NCBI GenBank assembly: GCA_022813625.1
Contig: JAKLMB010000055.1
Location: 1-64,000 of the forward strand
Length of the DNA stretch: 64,000 nt
Direction of reading: 5' to 3'
Source of the DNA: Aaosphaeria pasadenensis
Taxonomy: Eukaryota; Ascomycota; Dothideomycetes; Pleosporales
Every line of letters begins with the position of its first letter. Position 1 is the first letter of the stretch. Below, piece by piece: positions 22,531-33,784 of the stretch. Position numbers and translations under genes: made by a program. A model generated the notes under the pieces. The model was not told the origin of the DNA, searched no databases, and worked only from the letters and a program-made list of their open reading frames with translations.

Positions 22531-23056
22531 CGCAGACTGAACGCAACAGGATGGATGAACCTGTGGTGGGACGGCATGGTCGGTCTAATCTATCAGTTCG
22601 TATTGCAACGCTGCCAGGATAGAGAGTGCGAACGTACCGGGGCATGCGCGATCTGCACAGAGGGATTATGATGATTGTTGGGATTCATTGTTTGGATTTC
22701 CAAAAGCTGTCGTCGTTCGTGTGCTGGCTGTCTTTGCAGAGCCGCGCAGGTGATTTTATGGCACGTCGGATGAGGCGGGTCGAGCCGCCACTGCCGCCGA
22801 ATGTGCGCCTTTATTGACCCTGGCAATGCGTGTTGGTGGCGTGCTGCCACACCCATCAAAAGTGGGGATGGTCTCGGTCTGCGCGGTAATATTGTGTCAA
22901 CTTGACTAGCTAAGAGTAACAGACATGGCAAGAGGTGAAACATCTATGCCTCCTATATTATTAAGTACCGCTTCGAGTTTGGGCGCTATCATCACATCTC
23001 AGCTACTTATAAGGCCTCACGAGTGCCACCTCGGTCTACCCCAAAAGCAAGCCAAC
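22531..23056. other. Intergenic between divergent coiled-coil genes
   Basis: A TATA-like element (TTATAAGG near 23011) sits about 45 bp before the start at 23057. Open frames here on both strands look like chance. Confidence 0.4.
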
Positions 23057-23548
23057 ATGGATAAGGACTATGAACAGTGGTTTGCCGAACAGCTATCTTC
23101 CTTCACACCTTTGCATGTCGACGTCACGGCCCCGCTAGATTTATTGGATGGGACATGTTCGGAGATTCCTCAACAGGATTGGAACTTTGATTGGGAGGTC
23201 GATGGGTTGTCCAACTCAAACGAGAAAGGGCCAACCAAGGCGGCAGATGTGACGAAAAGTGCGGACGTGCATCCCCAAGTTCTGATAGAGCTTAGCGGAC
23301 TGAAGGACGAAATCCAGCAGCTTAGCAACCGCATTGCGGAGCTACAGGATGTGGTAGTAGCAAAGCTAAATGAGATGGAACAATGCGTTAACGTAGCGCA
23401 GCGTTATGTCAATAACCTGATTCCTTGGTCGATCGAGGTTCACGATAAGTACACTAGGCTGCTAGAAGTGGCAGAAGGGAGGGGTGCGGACAGGACAAGT
23501 CGAGAAGGCGCTATGCCAAACATGTACTCTCGTAGCCCACCTACTTAG
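23057..23548 (+). CDS. Small coiled-coil protein
   Basis: About 163 residues from MDKDYEQWFAEQLSSF; an in-frame upstream codon at 22925 is less likely because the TATA-like element lies between. The first part is acidic; residues about 75-135 form a coiled coil (LSGLKDEIQQLSNRIAELQ). No family recognised. Confidence 0.5.
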   Translation: MDKDYEQWFAEQLSSFTPLHVDVTAPLDLLDGTCSEIPQQDWNFDWEVDGLSNSNEKGPTKAADVTKSADVHPQVLIELSGLKDEIQQLSNRIAELQDVVVAKLNEMEQCVNVAQRYVNNLIPWSIEVHDKYTRLLEVAEGRGADRTSREGAMPNMYSRSPPT

Positions 23549-23918
23549 TTTGCGAATTGTGCCGACGTCGTGCCCAATGCACACGTTGACGAGGTTTTGT
23601 CATGTGATCGTCTGTTGATGCGAGTGATGTGAGTAAGCATGTATGCACGTCAGCCAGACAGGATGCTGGGTGGGCTTTATTTGCACTACATTGGTGAATT
23701 CGTCGACATCGCGCTTCTTCATAGGACTTTCGCTCAAACTCTTTGTCTCGGCGAAAACGAGCCCATGCCTTGCGCCGGGCCTGCCTTTCTCGCAGGTACC
23801 TGGCCAATGTCTGGTAATACATGAGAGCTTCGTAATAGATAAGCAATAGGAAAGGAGCTGAACTCAGAGTTTGAGATGGACAAGAATGACTCCAATTATA
23901 AGTAGGACTGCGTAGCAT
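23541..23918 (-). CDS. Possible small protein
   Basis: An open frame of 125 residues with a helical basic core (YYQTLARYLRERQARRKAWA) overlaps the end of the previous gene by 8 bp on the opposite strand. No family, and the start is uncertain. It may be a chance frame. Confidence 0.25.
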   Translation of the reverse strand: MLRSPTYNWSHSCPSQTLSSAPFLLLIYYEALMYYQTLARYLRERQARRKAWARFRRDKEFERKSYEEARCRRIHQCSANKAHPASCLADVHTCLLTSLASTDDHMTKPRQRVHWARRRHNSQTK

Positions 23919-23948
23919 AGCTCAACTAAATAGACTATCAGAAGCAAA

Positions 23949-26900
23949 TTATACTCGACGCCGAGTTGATCTTTTTCGCGCCACACCATCAATTCTCTTC
24001 CGTTTTTTCCCACGTGAGCAATTACACTCTCGATTCCACTCCATAGTATCGTGATCTGGACGCCCAAAAGCGGCATCAAGCAGCTGACTTTCCACGAAAT
24101 GAGACATTTTCTGCGGAAACCCACTGATTCTATGCATCTTCAAGCGATTGAATCTGATGAAGATGGAGGTATCCTTCTCCAAATGACACACGGAAAAGGA
24201 GACGTTCACGCAATAGGAGCCACAGGTGTAGCATAAATTGCTGGCGCTAACATGGCCAAGATTGGTACCATCTTCTGTCGTAAAACAGGCCGCAGGATAC
24301 TCCGTCAAGATCCTAGAGATGAGGGCAGGCGTATCCGGACTACGGCAGCGAATAGACCCTTTGCATTTATTATTTCGTTTCCCTTCCATGGGTCGTTGAT
24401 GCAATTCAAAGAAGAATGCTGTCGCAAAGAGAGCTTGTGTAATGTCAATGAAATCATAGGTCCTGAGGAACGTACTTGCCAAGTTCTCCACGTCGGAGAT
24501 CCTTTCGACGTCATCAAGGGCGAGGTCTTCCTCTAGAGCTACGTTGACGCGGAAATACTTGTAGCGCCGGTCATCATCTACTCGATTGAGATGATCGTTC
24601 CAATTGCTCTGAGCATCGAGTGCTGCGTTGAACAGTCGTAACAAGCGTGGTAAAAACCGATCACGAAACGTGAGTCTTGAGGGTATTGATTTGGGTGTAA
24701 CTGGATCGCAGGAATAGCCAGTACCGATCGAAACCGCCATGTCTACAGTGGTATCCCAAATCACTTTGGTCTCCCACTCTGCGGGGTCGATCGGATTGTT
24801 GTGCTTTCCCGCACCGCCATCCTGGAGATAGCCTGCGCCTCGGATGAATTTGGCTGGAAAATAAGACGGGGCAGCCGATGTGGCGCGAGCCCTGGACGAG
24901 TGAGCAGGTAGGTTGAAGGGAGAAATAGAAACTCACGCATCACGGATGAGAAGTTCATCGTCCACATCCTCAGGCCTAAAATGTTTGTACCCTGAGACGA
25001 TTAGCAAACACCATCAGCTCGGTTGGACTGCTTACCGCATTCTTTTCGCCGATGTCCAGCGCCGTTGTAGTTAGAAAGAATGCATAGCCGAGAGTTGGAG
25101 ACAGTCATGGCTGTGACGGCAATTTTTCCCCCGGATATACCTTGTTCAGACGTTGGGTTCCCGAACATGAGTGTGTTTTCGTAGGCCTCTCTCACACACT
25201 TCTCCATTTCGGTCGACCCATAGGTACTGTCTGTCAATAGCGATGATATGATGGTGAACATTTTAGTGAGACAATTATTGCCAAACCAGTTCCGACGAGG
25301 AAATGCACGTTTTGCCAATCGTCTAAACATGATAATGCAATCATCAATGCTCCGCCGCAGTAAAAACATGAGCACAATGAGCCCGCCTATTCTGTTAGCT
25401 TGACTCCTACAGAAGGAGATGACGTACCGGAGCTCGTTCCCAGAGCGAGATCAAAATCATCGTAGATGGGGTACGGTAGATTTCTATGTTGATCTAAAGC
25501 ACGCAGTGCTTGTAGCGTGAATGCACCGCGAATACCACCTCCATCAAGCACAAGCAAGCGGGCGCCTGCAGTGGGAGGCTTGACAAAAATTGTGACATTG
25601 TCGGAATTTCGACACAATATGCAGGTTGTCAGGTGGTACGAGTAAGGCACGCTGGGTCGTTTGGCGCCGAAGATGCAAGCGCAAGTATCGCAGAATGTAT
25701 GCCCGCAGCTGAGGCTGTGTTCCGGCTTCCGTCTCAAACAGTATAGACACGTCTGTGAGCTGCGAAAGAGGCTCCAGTCGGTAAAAAGGTTTTCAAGGTT
25801 TCTCCTGTGCAGCTCAGATGCAAATAGGTTGCTCCGCTCCAGATCGGAGTAGAAGTTACAGTAATGGGCCCGTAATCGGTTGACCATCGCCGATGCGGCA
25901 GTGCCGTACTCTTGACCAAAAGCGTCTTCGCAAAGTGCATTGTACAGAGAATTGAAGATGTCGTTGGGTGCAAAGCCTGAGCCGAGTTAGCATAAGTTAA
26001 AAGGTGCTTCATTCTCAGAACTCACGATGCATGCCTCGTGGCATGCTATCCAGGAGAAGTGCGGAGGCGACATAGCGCAATAAAAATTCCTCGCTCGAGT
26101 GATTCACCTTACACAGGCGAAGAAATGTCCGGACGTAATGTGTAAAGGACCCATCAATCTGATTCCACCGGCGCGTAGCCTGGACGAAATTGAATTCGGA
26201 ATCTGGGGATGTTGCTTCGTGTTCCAGGGCCAATTTGAAAAGCGCAGTGAAGTGTTTTGCGGAGAAAAGCATCCGGGAAGCAGCCCGGCTTTCTCGCGCC
26301 ATGCCAAGAGATCGGAGGATGGCATGGCGTAGTGGTTCGTACTTGGCGGATTTCGGACGCGTGATTCGTGATAACATGAACACGTGCCTTCCGTTCAGCA
26401 GACATGAAATCCTGGATAGATCATCATGAGAACAGCCTTCAGTGGTGACGAGTATAACTATGGGCATCCTAGATCTTGACTTCCACTGTCCGACCCACTC
26501 TTCGAAAAGATCTAGTCCATCTCTATGGGTAGGGAAATCATCAAGGAAAAGGCAAACCACGTCGGTGAACAGAAGGGCCACTTTACTGACCAGCCGTTCT
26601 GCTACGCTACTTGGTTTCACTCGCGCATGTTCAATAGAGCCTTCCAACCTATACACACTGCCCTTACGACCCCCATCCAGTACATGGGTCCTCTTTTGGG
26701 CGGTTGTATCCATGCTTGCGACCAATATGGGGTGTTTCTCGCCCCGAGTCCGACTATCTAAGAATAGTTGTCCTAGTGCATCTGAGGAACACTTGGTCAT
26801 TTTTGGATACAGCGCTGTTCGGGCTGAGGCCTCTCTGTGTTTTCCAATGAAGAGTACAAGACTAGGGCATTGGACATCGGGATCGTCGAGGCTGTTTACT

Positions 26901-26989
26901 ACATGTTGGAGCGCGTTGCCCAATCCAACGAACCAGTCGTTTCCAGACTGAAAGGAATGGAACCAATCCATATTCTGAAGGAGTGTCAT
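23949..26989 (-). CDS. Patatin-like phospholipase with RING-like finger (PLP), Starship-type cargo
   Basis: Five exons (26989-26026, 25976-25428, 25386-25036, 24991 to about 24946, then to 23949) give about 950 residues. The N-terminal third has a nucleotide-binding-like look (CLFLDDFPTHRDGLDLFEEW) but no proper Walker A motif. A RING-like Cys cluster follows (CLYCLRRKPEHSLSCGHTFC ... CILC). The patatin domain has the oxyanion motif LDGGGIRG, the nucleophile elbow GTSSGG, completed across a 41-bp intron, and the catalytic Asp in QDGG. The tail is basic (RGKKRKR). Patatins are acyl hydrolases of membrane lipids. PLPs recur as auxiliary genes in Starships, some linked to incompatibility. It is transcribed divergently from DUF3723. 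Confidence 0.88.
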
Positions 26990-27040
26990 TGACCAAATGG
27001 AAATTGTGGGAATTTAGCAGACTAAATAGCTTACTCTCCG

Positions 27041-27067
27041 CAGAAAAGTACTACCGGTACTTTTCTG
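27041..27067. promoter_or_regulatory. 11-bp perfect inverted repeat in a divergent promoter
   Basis: CAGAAAAGTAC and its exact reverse complement flank a 5-nt spacer. It lies in the 150 bp between the start codons of the phospholipase (26989, minus) and DUF3723 (27140, plus), a position suited to a dimeric regulator serving both genes. It could also act as a hairpin or be fortuitous. Confidence 0.6.
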
Positions 27068-27139
27068 ATGGGCCACTGTTGATGTGGAGTATATCAAGGC
27101 TCTAGAGCTCCATCACTATTCTGCCCAGAAAGAGATACA

Positions 27140-29950
27140 ATGGATGCTGGCCTTGACAGATTTCGCTATTTCCTGGGCACAGTTCTGCTATCTGTTCAAA
27201 ACCTCGAATACAGGTATAGTAGTAACGATGTTGATGAATGCACCGGCTGCTCGATCTCGGACCTACAGCACAACATCCCTGCGTTGATCACTCTTGATGA
27301 CTACCAGCAATTGCTTCGTACGATTGGAAATGACCAAAGCGCCCTATATCGTCTGGAATCCTTTCCTAAAATATCTCTTCCAAGTTCTAAGACTCTACCT
27401 TGTCTCCATGGACGCTTCCGCATCGAGACTGCAAAGCTCAGGCTCGATAGCTCAAATGTTTGGTGGGCTATTGATCTATACAATTCGGGTGCGTCATCTA
27501 TCAGGATTAGGAACTAATGATTGACCCTATTAGACACGCCCGTCACTACTCTGACCCGAATTCGCCAACATTACCAGAGACACCTTCCTGTATCCGACGG
27601 GGAGAAGTATATACACATCCGACACTACGAGAGGAGACTTATTAGCTCAGAAGAGAAGAAATGGAGAGCGCTTCTAAGCAAAAGCAAAATAAAATGTCTA
27701 AATCAGCTGCTCAGAAACCCATGGCTCTGTGATAGACTGGACAAGTTGGAATCATTTCGAGCATTGTGGATGAACTTCCAACTCAGTGCAGTTCCGCCCA
27801 TCCTGAGCTGGAGATGTGTTCAGGTATAAAAGAGCGCCCGACTTTATGATAGACCCTAACGTTTTCAGGAAGTAGAATTCTATCTGCAGAAGATGTATGA
27901 CATGTGGTATTCCTTCAGCGCGGGTGAAGGCTATCTTTGTGACGAAATCACTGTTCACAGGCTGCAAGGGCTGGCGCCACGTTGGAGTTCGCACGATCGG
28001 TCGACCATTAATGCCCTGTTTGACGCAAACAAAGTCTTCTTTCGGGTCAAAGACCCTCACATCCGAGATCAGATTCGCTCAAGGGTTCTAGGAGTTGGGG
28101 GCATCATTCTTGGGTTCCGGACCTTCTACAAACATGTAAAGGTGTTAGAGCCGGTCATGCTCCGGTTGAGAGAGCTTTTCCACCATGGCGAGTTGCATCC
28201 AAATGGAAGAGCGTCCAGATACCCTAAACGTCCGCCATCAGTAAAAGACATTCTCTTCCGACGATGTTATCGCAATCCGGCGCCCTCTGATAGCCGTTGC
28301 CTCGTGCAGTATAGTGACTTCGATGAACGTCTAATCAGAGTCAAAGATCCCGCCATGAGTGCTTACGTACAGCTATGTCTGTTTCTACTACGAAATGCAC
28401 CAATTTCTCCAATAACTTTGCGCAGAAAAGAGGATGAAGAGGTGGGCATGTTTGATCAACCCTCGTATGTGATTCGTCTAGGCCAGCTGGCACACAGACT
28501 GGGATTCGAGTCTGATCACATTCTGGACTTATGTCGCCGGGACGCAGATCTATCAGACATTCACCAGAACATGCTTCAAGAACGGCCAAGTAGGCTCTAC
28601 GCGGCGATCTGGACTGAACGATCCGAGCAAGCAAGCTTGCGGAAGCAGGGCCAGGCTATCTTCAAACCTCTGACAGAATTATGTACCTACCCCATCGGCA
28701 CGAGCAGTGGAGAGGATAACGTCGCAGTGGATGTCAAGATGGCGCTCTTCCTCCCAAACGTCTGGAATGCACTCGCTGGAGGCGGAGCCCATACCCTAAC
28801 GACGTTCGGAAGATTGACCCTGATATTAATGTCTTTCTTTGAGGGAATGGATGAAGCGCCAGTCATGGACGATAATCTACCTCCTCCTGGTGATGCAAGA
28901 CCTCAGGGTGATGTCCGGCCGTCTGACCTTCGAGATGCACCGGAACAACCGAGCCATCATCCGGTGGATACGAACGGCTCCACACCCAATGATACTGAGA
29001 CTAGGCTCGTGACATTCGAGTCAGTGGTCGGTGTAGATGCTAGCGGCCCAAGTCCGCGGACAGACCACCAGGAACCCCCAGGATCCTCCACGTATTCGTC
29101 ATCGCCAGTACCGCTTGAGCACTTGCAAGTATCTCTCAGGAAACCCACAAGCGAAATAACTTTCTGGCACCTGCAATCCATGTATCCGCCGATTGCAAAG
29201 CACACGTGCGAGCCCCTTCCTGCTCTGATGAAGAGGGTGGTAAATGCTATCCGTAGGGAGTGTGATACGCCAAACTTCTTCATGCAATACCGTGATGGAT
29301 ACCGAAGCTGCAGCCCGCATGAAATCCTTCGCCGAAGGGGCCAATCTAACAGGAATGATCACGTCTTTTATGCCGCTACTGCGGACGTTAAGCAGATACT
29401 ATCGCAGAGGATGAACATTGTCAACCCTTTCAACCCTATCAAACCACAGCGACTGCGCAGTGTCAACCCTTTCAGACCTTTCAAGCTACAGCGACTACAT
29501 ATATACAGTGCCAACTCAGAGCAAGGAAGCATAGTCAACCCAGAGCAAGGAAGCATAGTCAACCCAGAGCAAGGAAGCATAGTCAACCCAGAACAAGGAA
29601 GCATCGTCAACCCAGAACAAGGAAGCATCGTCAACCCAGAGCAAGGAATCATAGTCTTCGACCCAGAGCAAAGAAGCACGGTCAACCCAGAGCAAAGAGG
29701 CAGTGTCAACCCAGAGCAAGGAAGCAGTTCGATTCCTTCGGGCAGGCGCCGAAGAAGCTCAGACGACCAAAGTCTAACGCAATTCGCTGTAGGGACGGAT
29801 TACGCCAATAAGCGCCAGCGACTCAACCCAGACCCACCTTCCAGGGGCCGGAAACGCTCAGCTAATCGTTCTCCTGATCCGACTAGCGAAGGTCACCCAA
29901 GGAGACGCCCTCGACAAAACTCAGACCTCGGAAGCTCAGAAGAACTATGA
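27140..29950 (+). CDS. DUF3723 protein, Starship-type cargo
   Basis: Three exons, about 27140-27486, 27535-27822 and 27870-29950, give roughly 900 residues. The N-terminal core fits DUF3723: HNIPALITLDDYQQLL, LPCLHGRFRIETAKL and VWWAIDLYNS, then a helical region (IRHYERRLISSEEKKWRALL, NPWLCDRL). The family recalls ParB-like folds in the LHGRHR-type motif, but its function is unknown. It is one of the most frequent Starship auxiliary genes. The second half is disordered and contains an 8-residue tandem repeat at 29512-29735 and a basic tail (GRRRRSS, NKRQRLNP). The start is uncertain; a short upstream exon is possible. Confidence 0.85.
29512..29735 (+). repeat. 24-bp coding minisatellite (NPEQGSIV) in DUF3723
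   Basis: About nine in-frame copies of 24 bp encode NPEQGSIV and variants. Copy-to-copy changes are few at the start and more frequent at the end, typical of a minisatellite gaining and losing units without breaking the frame. Confidence 0.95.
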
Positions 29951-30317
29951 CTTCGGGGAACAACCGCCTCTCCGCACTAGAGCTGCAGCTAGCGATATGC
30001 TAGGTACAATGAGTAAGGAACAAATTTACAAAGAGCAAGCGCGCCGACTGCTACATGTATTTGCTAGTGTATGTACAATTGGGGCACAAATAGCAGGGGC
30101 TTCTTTCTAATATCGATAATGCTTGTCACGAGAAGGTATGTATCTCAATCGTGACGGGGTAAGCGATGGTATCGGATTTCTTCCCCAACTTTGGTGTAGT
30201 ACGGCGTGCCAACTTCTGCTAGTCAACGCGGCGTTACCGTTGCGGCGGTACCCGCATGCACAGACGTGTCATAGACGCCCACTGAGTAGAACGGCTCCGG
30301 AGATCTTAAACTCCGTC
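29951..30317. other. Intergenic, no gene recognised
   Basis: Nothing beyond the likely promoter of the Zn2Cys6 gene is seen. Confidence 0.4.
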
Positions 30318-30892
30318 ATGGCCTCGCTTTCAGCATCAAACAGTATCACCATGGGAGCTAACAGACGAGTTCACGTAGCTTGCGAGAACTGTAGGCTTCG
30401 CAAAAAGAAGGTAATTCTTCGATGACACTGTTGGTTCGAGTGTCTGCTCATGTTAATTGCAGTGCGACGGGTTGACACCATGTCAGGAATGTGAAAACCG
30501 CGGCTGGAAATGCGAGTATAATATCGCGGATAGAAAGGACATATCGTATGTCGAGCTTCATGATGATGCTACTGGTACTGACAGGACGCAGAAAGGAAAT
30601 GACGACGGAGGCATTATTCCGATTGTTTCAAAAAACGCACGAGTTCGATGAGACGTTCGGAAAGTCACTGAATCTCGATCCTTGTGGCTTGCCCGCGCGA
30701 AGCGATTTGGTAAAGTTTTGTCTTGAATTGCCAAAAGCCGGAATGTCGACATCTTCTTCTAATCAGGACACCCATTCTTCAGCCACTCGCTCCGAGTCGA
30801 ACGCTATGATGGATACAGGTTCTGGTTCATTTATCAGTGGTCAGAACGACCTTGCCGTGAATTTGGAGGAGTTCTTGCGCGTTCCGTCATAG
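30318..30892 (+). CDS. Short Zn2Cys6 transcription factor
   Basis: Three exons (30318-30410, 30463-30547, 30594-30892; introns GTAATT...TGCAG and GTATGT...CGCAG) give about 158 residues. The binuclear cluster is assembled across the first intron: CENCRLRKKK then CDGLTPC and CENRGWKC, a perfect C-x2-C-x6-C-x5-C-x2-C-x6-C. After it comes a short Ser-rich region. The usual fungal middle homology region is absent, so this is a DNA-binding stub or a short regulator. It lies directly behind the DUF3723 gene. Confidence 0.78.
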
Positions 30893-30966
30893 ATGCTATC
30901 TTAGAAAATCTATTGTCTTGGTCTAACAGCTTAACTTCTCTATGTGACTCGAGTTACATTGTGTGT

Positions 30967-32024
30967 TTAAATAGTTTTCGCGCGATATACGGAATCGTTA
31001 TCGTCAGAGGAGACCTCTTCTTCGTACATCTCGTCTACAGGATCACTGTAATCTTCCAGGTCTTCAAACGCTGTCCCTTCGGACGAAGCTTCATCAACTC
31101 TCGCGAGTCCAGAGTTCGTACCCCCGAGCATGTCTTGGGTACTTGTAGACTCCGCAATGTGCAGCTGTCGGAATTCCCGATTACATGCCGTCTCTCCAGA
31201 CGGTTCGACCATGTCACTTATGAATGCGTTGACCTCCTCCTCAGCCTTTGAAATGACTTGGTGTGCGTTCATAAGAGCTCTCATGGCTTCATTGAAAAGT
31301 TTCATATCTTCATCAAGGGTTTTCTTGATATCCCGAAGGCTACAATTTTCTTTCAGAGCCCAGAACGTGGCTAGATCTGGGTACACACGGAGGTTGTGCA
31401 GTACGCCGCTCACGCTGTTGCAGCATTTTGCAGCTCTCCAACTCATTTCGTCTTCACTAGGTCAGTACAATGTTGCGTAAAATCATCCACTAACATACTA
31501 AAAAGAGTCGCACAGTCGGCTTGAGATGGCGTTAGGGGTGACAAGAGTGAATGCAAGACACCATTCACATCGCGAAATGGCTGTTGTGAGAACACATCTC
31601 GTAATGATTCCTTAAGCGCTTCCTTGCCCAATACTCTTGCTACATGAAGAAGTTGGACTGTTTCAGTCTCTGATAATGTCGGAAAGCCCAATGTTTTCAC
31701 GACATAAGCAAAGCCGAGTGCATTGTGAACGTGGTTCCCTTGCGATATGCCGTATTTTTTGATGATTTCTGCCATACGGAATAGCCCATCTATCGAAATG
31801 GTTTCCTGGGGAATCATATACCCGTGGGCTGCTCTGCAAACAAGAAGGAAAGCTTCAAAATTCTCTTGTAGGTGAACGGTTCTAGGGTTTTGAACATGCT
31901 CAGTAAGAAAAATGGAGCGGAATGTCGGCGACAATACCGCCATATGAGCGGACGAAACAAGAATGGTACCCTCTTGCAACGAAATCAGGACGTCGCCATG
32001 CTCGTGAACTTTAGAAGTACTCAT
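30967..32024 (-). CDS. BTB/POZ-domain protein, module 2
   Basis: Start at MSTSKVHEHGDVLIS (32024). BTB pattern: GTILVSSAHMAVLSPTFRSIF, AFLLVCRAAHGYMIP, LFRMAEIIKKYGI, LLHVARVLGKEALK. It matches the BTB protein at 8842 segment by segment (for example RICQSAHGIFVPQ against LVCRAAHGYMIPQ). An intron with GTATGT donor at 31498 and acceptor near 31457 leads to the second exon (NLRVYPDLATFWAL, matching ILEEYPSLHII), but the reading frame at the join is not resolved. The C-terminus is acidic. It lies downstream of gene A' on the same strand, as in module 1. Confidence 0.72.
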
Positions 32025-32439
32025 TTTGTTTATTGTGCTTCGAATGGGAGGTATGAAAATTATGACTTCCGTTGCACAGAACTTATATAGGACTGCCGTG
32101 AACCCAGACCTTTGATAAAAGGTGGTGAGTCTAGTCCCAACCCATTTTCTTGGTCCTTCCCGGCCGGCCCTTGGTTCAATCACAAGATTCTGGTGGTTTG
32201 TCTGGAAGGCCAGATTCAACATGCACTGCGCATGCCCGATCTTCGTTGCTGTGCAAGAGGTTGGTACGCAGCCTGCAATGTGCTGTCACCCAGCCCCACG
32301 CTACCCATTGACTACCCCATTAAATTGACGCTCCGTATCCTTGCATGCGTCGTATGGTTGTGATTGTGCCGTGCTTTGATAACACAAAATGTCTACGTTC
32401 ATTGCGTCCAGTGCCAATTAGGTGTGGTGTAATGCACCG

Positions 32440-32790
32440 CCGTATGCTATCTATCCTTGCACCCCCGTGTTTGCTGTGTCGCGCTACTTAGTATGAAAAT
32501 CGTAAGGCTGGCGCTGAACGCCCAACGCTATCTATCCTTGCACCCCTCGTATGTGTTGCTGTGCCGCGCTCCTTGGTATGAAAACCGTAAGGCTGGCGCT
32601 GAGTTCTGTGCATGTCTACAAGGATAAACCTAGACTGCCGATTGTTCCGACACTACCGAACCTGGTGCACCTCGTACATACTGCTGTGCCGCGCTTATGC
32701 AGTGCATTAGTGCGGTTCCGACGCTATCGATCCTGGCGCACCTCGTAAATACTGCTCTGCCGCGCTTGCACAGTACCTAGTGCGGAATCC
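32440..32790. repeat. Diverged 70-84 bp tandem repeats
   Basis: Four imperfect copies share GCTATC.ATCCT.G..CACC.CGTA......GCTGTGCCGCGCT. The first two copies also share TATGAAAA.CGTAAGGCTGGCGCTGA; the last two share AGTGCGG.... and form a second subtype. The repeats sit in the gap between the BTB and A genes of module 2. Confidence 0.85.
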
Positions 32791-33175
32791 TCAAGATCAG
32801 GCCAGTAGTTCTTGATAGCAACTAACGCAGAGCCTGCTCAAGAAGAGAGTCAAGACAACAGCGGTGCACCTAGACGGGCTTATACCGGGTGTATTTTAAT
32901 ATTTCACTAGGAAGCCTTGGGGTTAGTCCATCTTTGCCAATTCTTGTAGACAGGCGATTTGCCTTTCAGGTACCGTCCTTGATTGCCGTCAATTGGTTCG
33001 TAATTTCAATCGAGCACGGTGTCATTCTGTCATCGCCCGATCCCCATGTCTAGATCGAGCTCGAATACGATCTTGGGTCGACAGCAATCGGCATCCGGCT
33101 GTTTACGGGTTTTAGAAGGATCATTACGGGCTTGACAGACGACATCATTTACATTAGAGTCAGCTGATATCCATG

Positions 33176-33620
33176 CCGCAAAATTCTATCAATTGGCGGC
33201 GAGTGACGCGAAGAATCGTGGCGTCGAAGTACTCCTTGAGCGCATCATCGTCGCCGTGCATATTGGCCTCCAAACGCGACCGAATCGAGAAGGCATTCAG
33301 TCTTTGGGCATCGCTTCCAGATTCCAACAGGCTAGAAACGCCAGTCTATCAGATCCATGTCTTGCATTGCATAGAGTGGACGTAATGAATCCAAGAAGAC
33401 AAGCGGACCCAACTCCACTCCCGATCTTGAGAGCACCGGAGTTGTCTTGCCTTGGTTCCGTCGTCGGTGCCCAAGAGATGCGTAAACGATTGCCTTCCCG
33501 GCGTGATATCCATCCGCGATTCCCATCAACAAGTCGAGGTATTCTTTGTGAGCCAAGTAGCTTCCCAAAATACCAACACATTTTGAAGTTTTGGGAACTG
33601 TGTGAGAAACGACCTAAAGG
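33176..33620 (-). pseudogene. Gene remnant with protein-like frames
   Basis: Two minus-strand frames read as good protein: YLDLLMGIADGYHAGKAIVY to YAMQDMDLIDWR, then in another frame SDAQRLNAFSIRSRLEANM to VTRRQLIEFCGMDIS and a stop. They are separated by a TAG and a frame change near 33310 with no good intron, and no start is seen. It looks like the C-terminal part of a decayed gene of a family I cannot name. Confidence 0.45.
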
Positions 33621-33784
33621 GCTGGTCTAAGGTAATTGTTAGTGGTTTGAATGAAGTTTGGTCAATAGTGGGAAATAGAAAAATATATTCCAAGCTTTGC
33701 ATTATAGGCTACCTAAGTCTATAGAGTAATGAAATCTCGACAAGAGCGGCTTGACAGGAACAGCAAGCACCATGTCTGGACATA

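Noticed and set aside
23949..26989. NLR (NACHT or NB-ARC) receptor
   Set aside because: The N-terminal region has a Walker-B-like FLDDF but no Walker A motif, and the patatin domain explains the rest.
29368..29719. Minus-strand open frames rich in SGLTMLPC-type repeats
   Set aside because: They are antisense shadows of the NPEQGSIV coding repeat in the DUF3723 gene.
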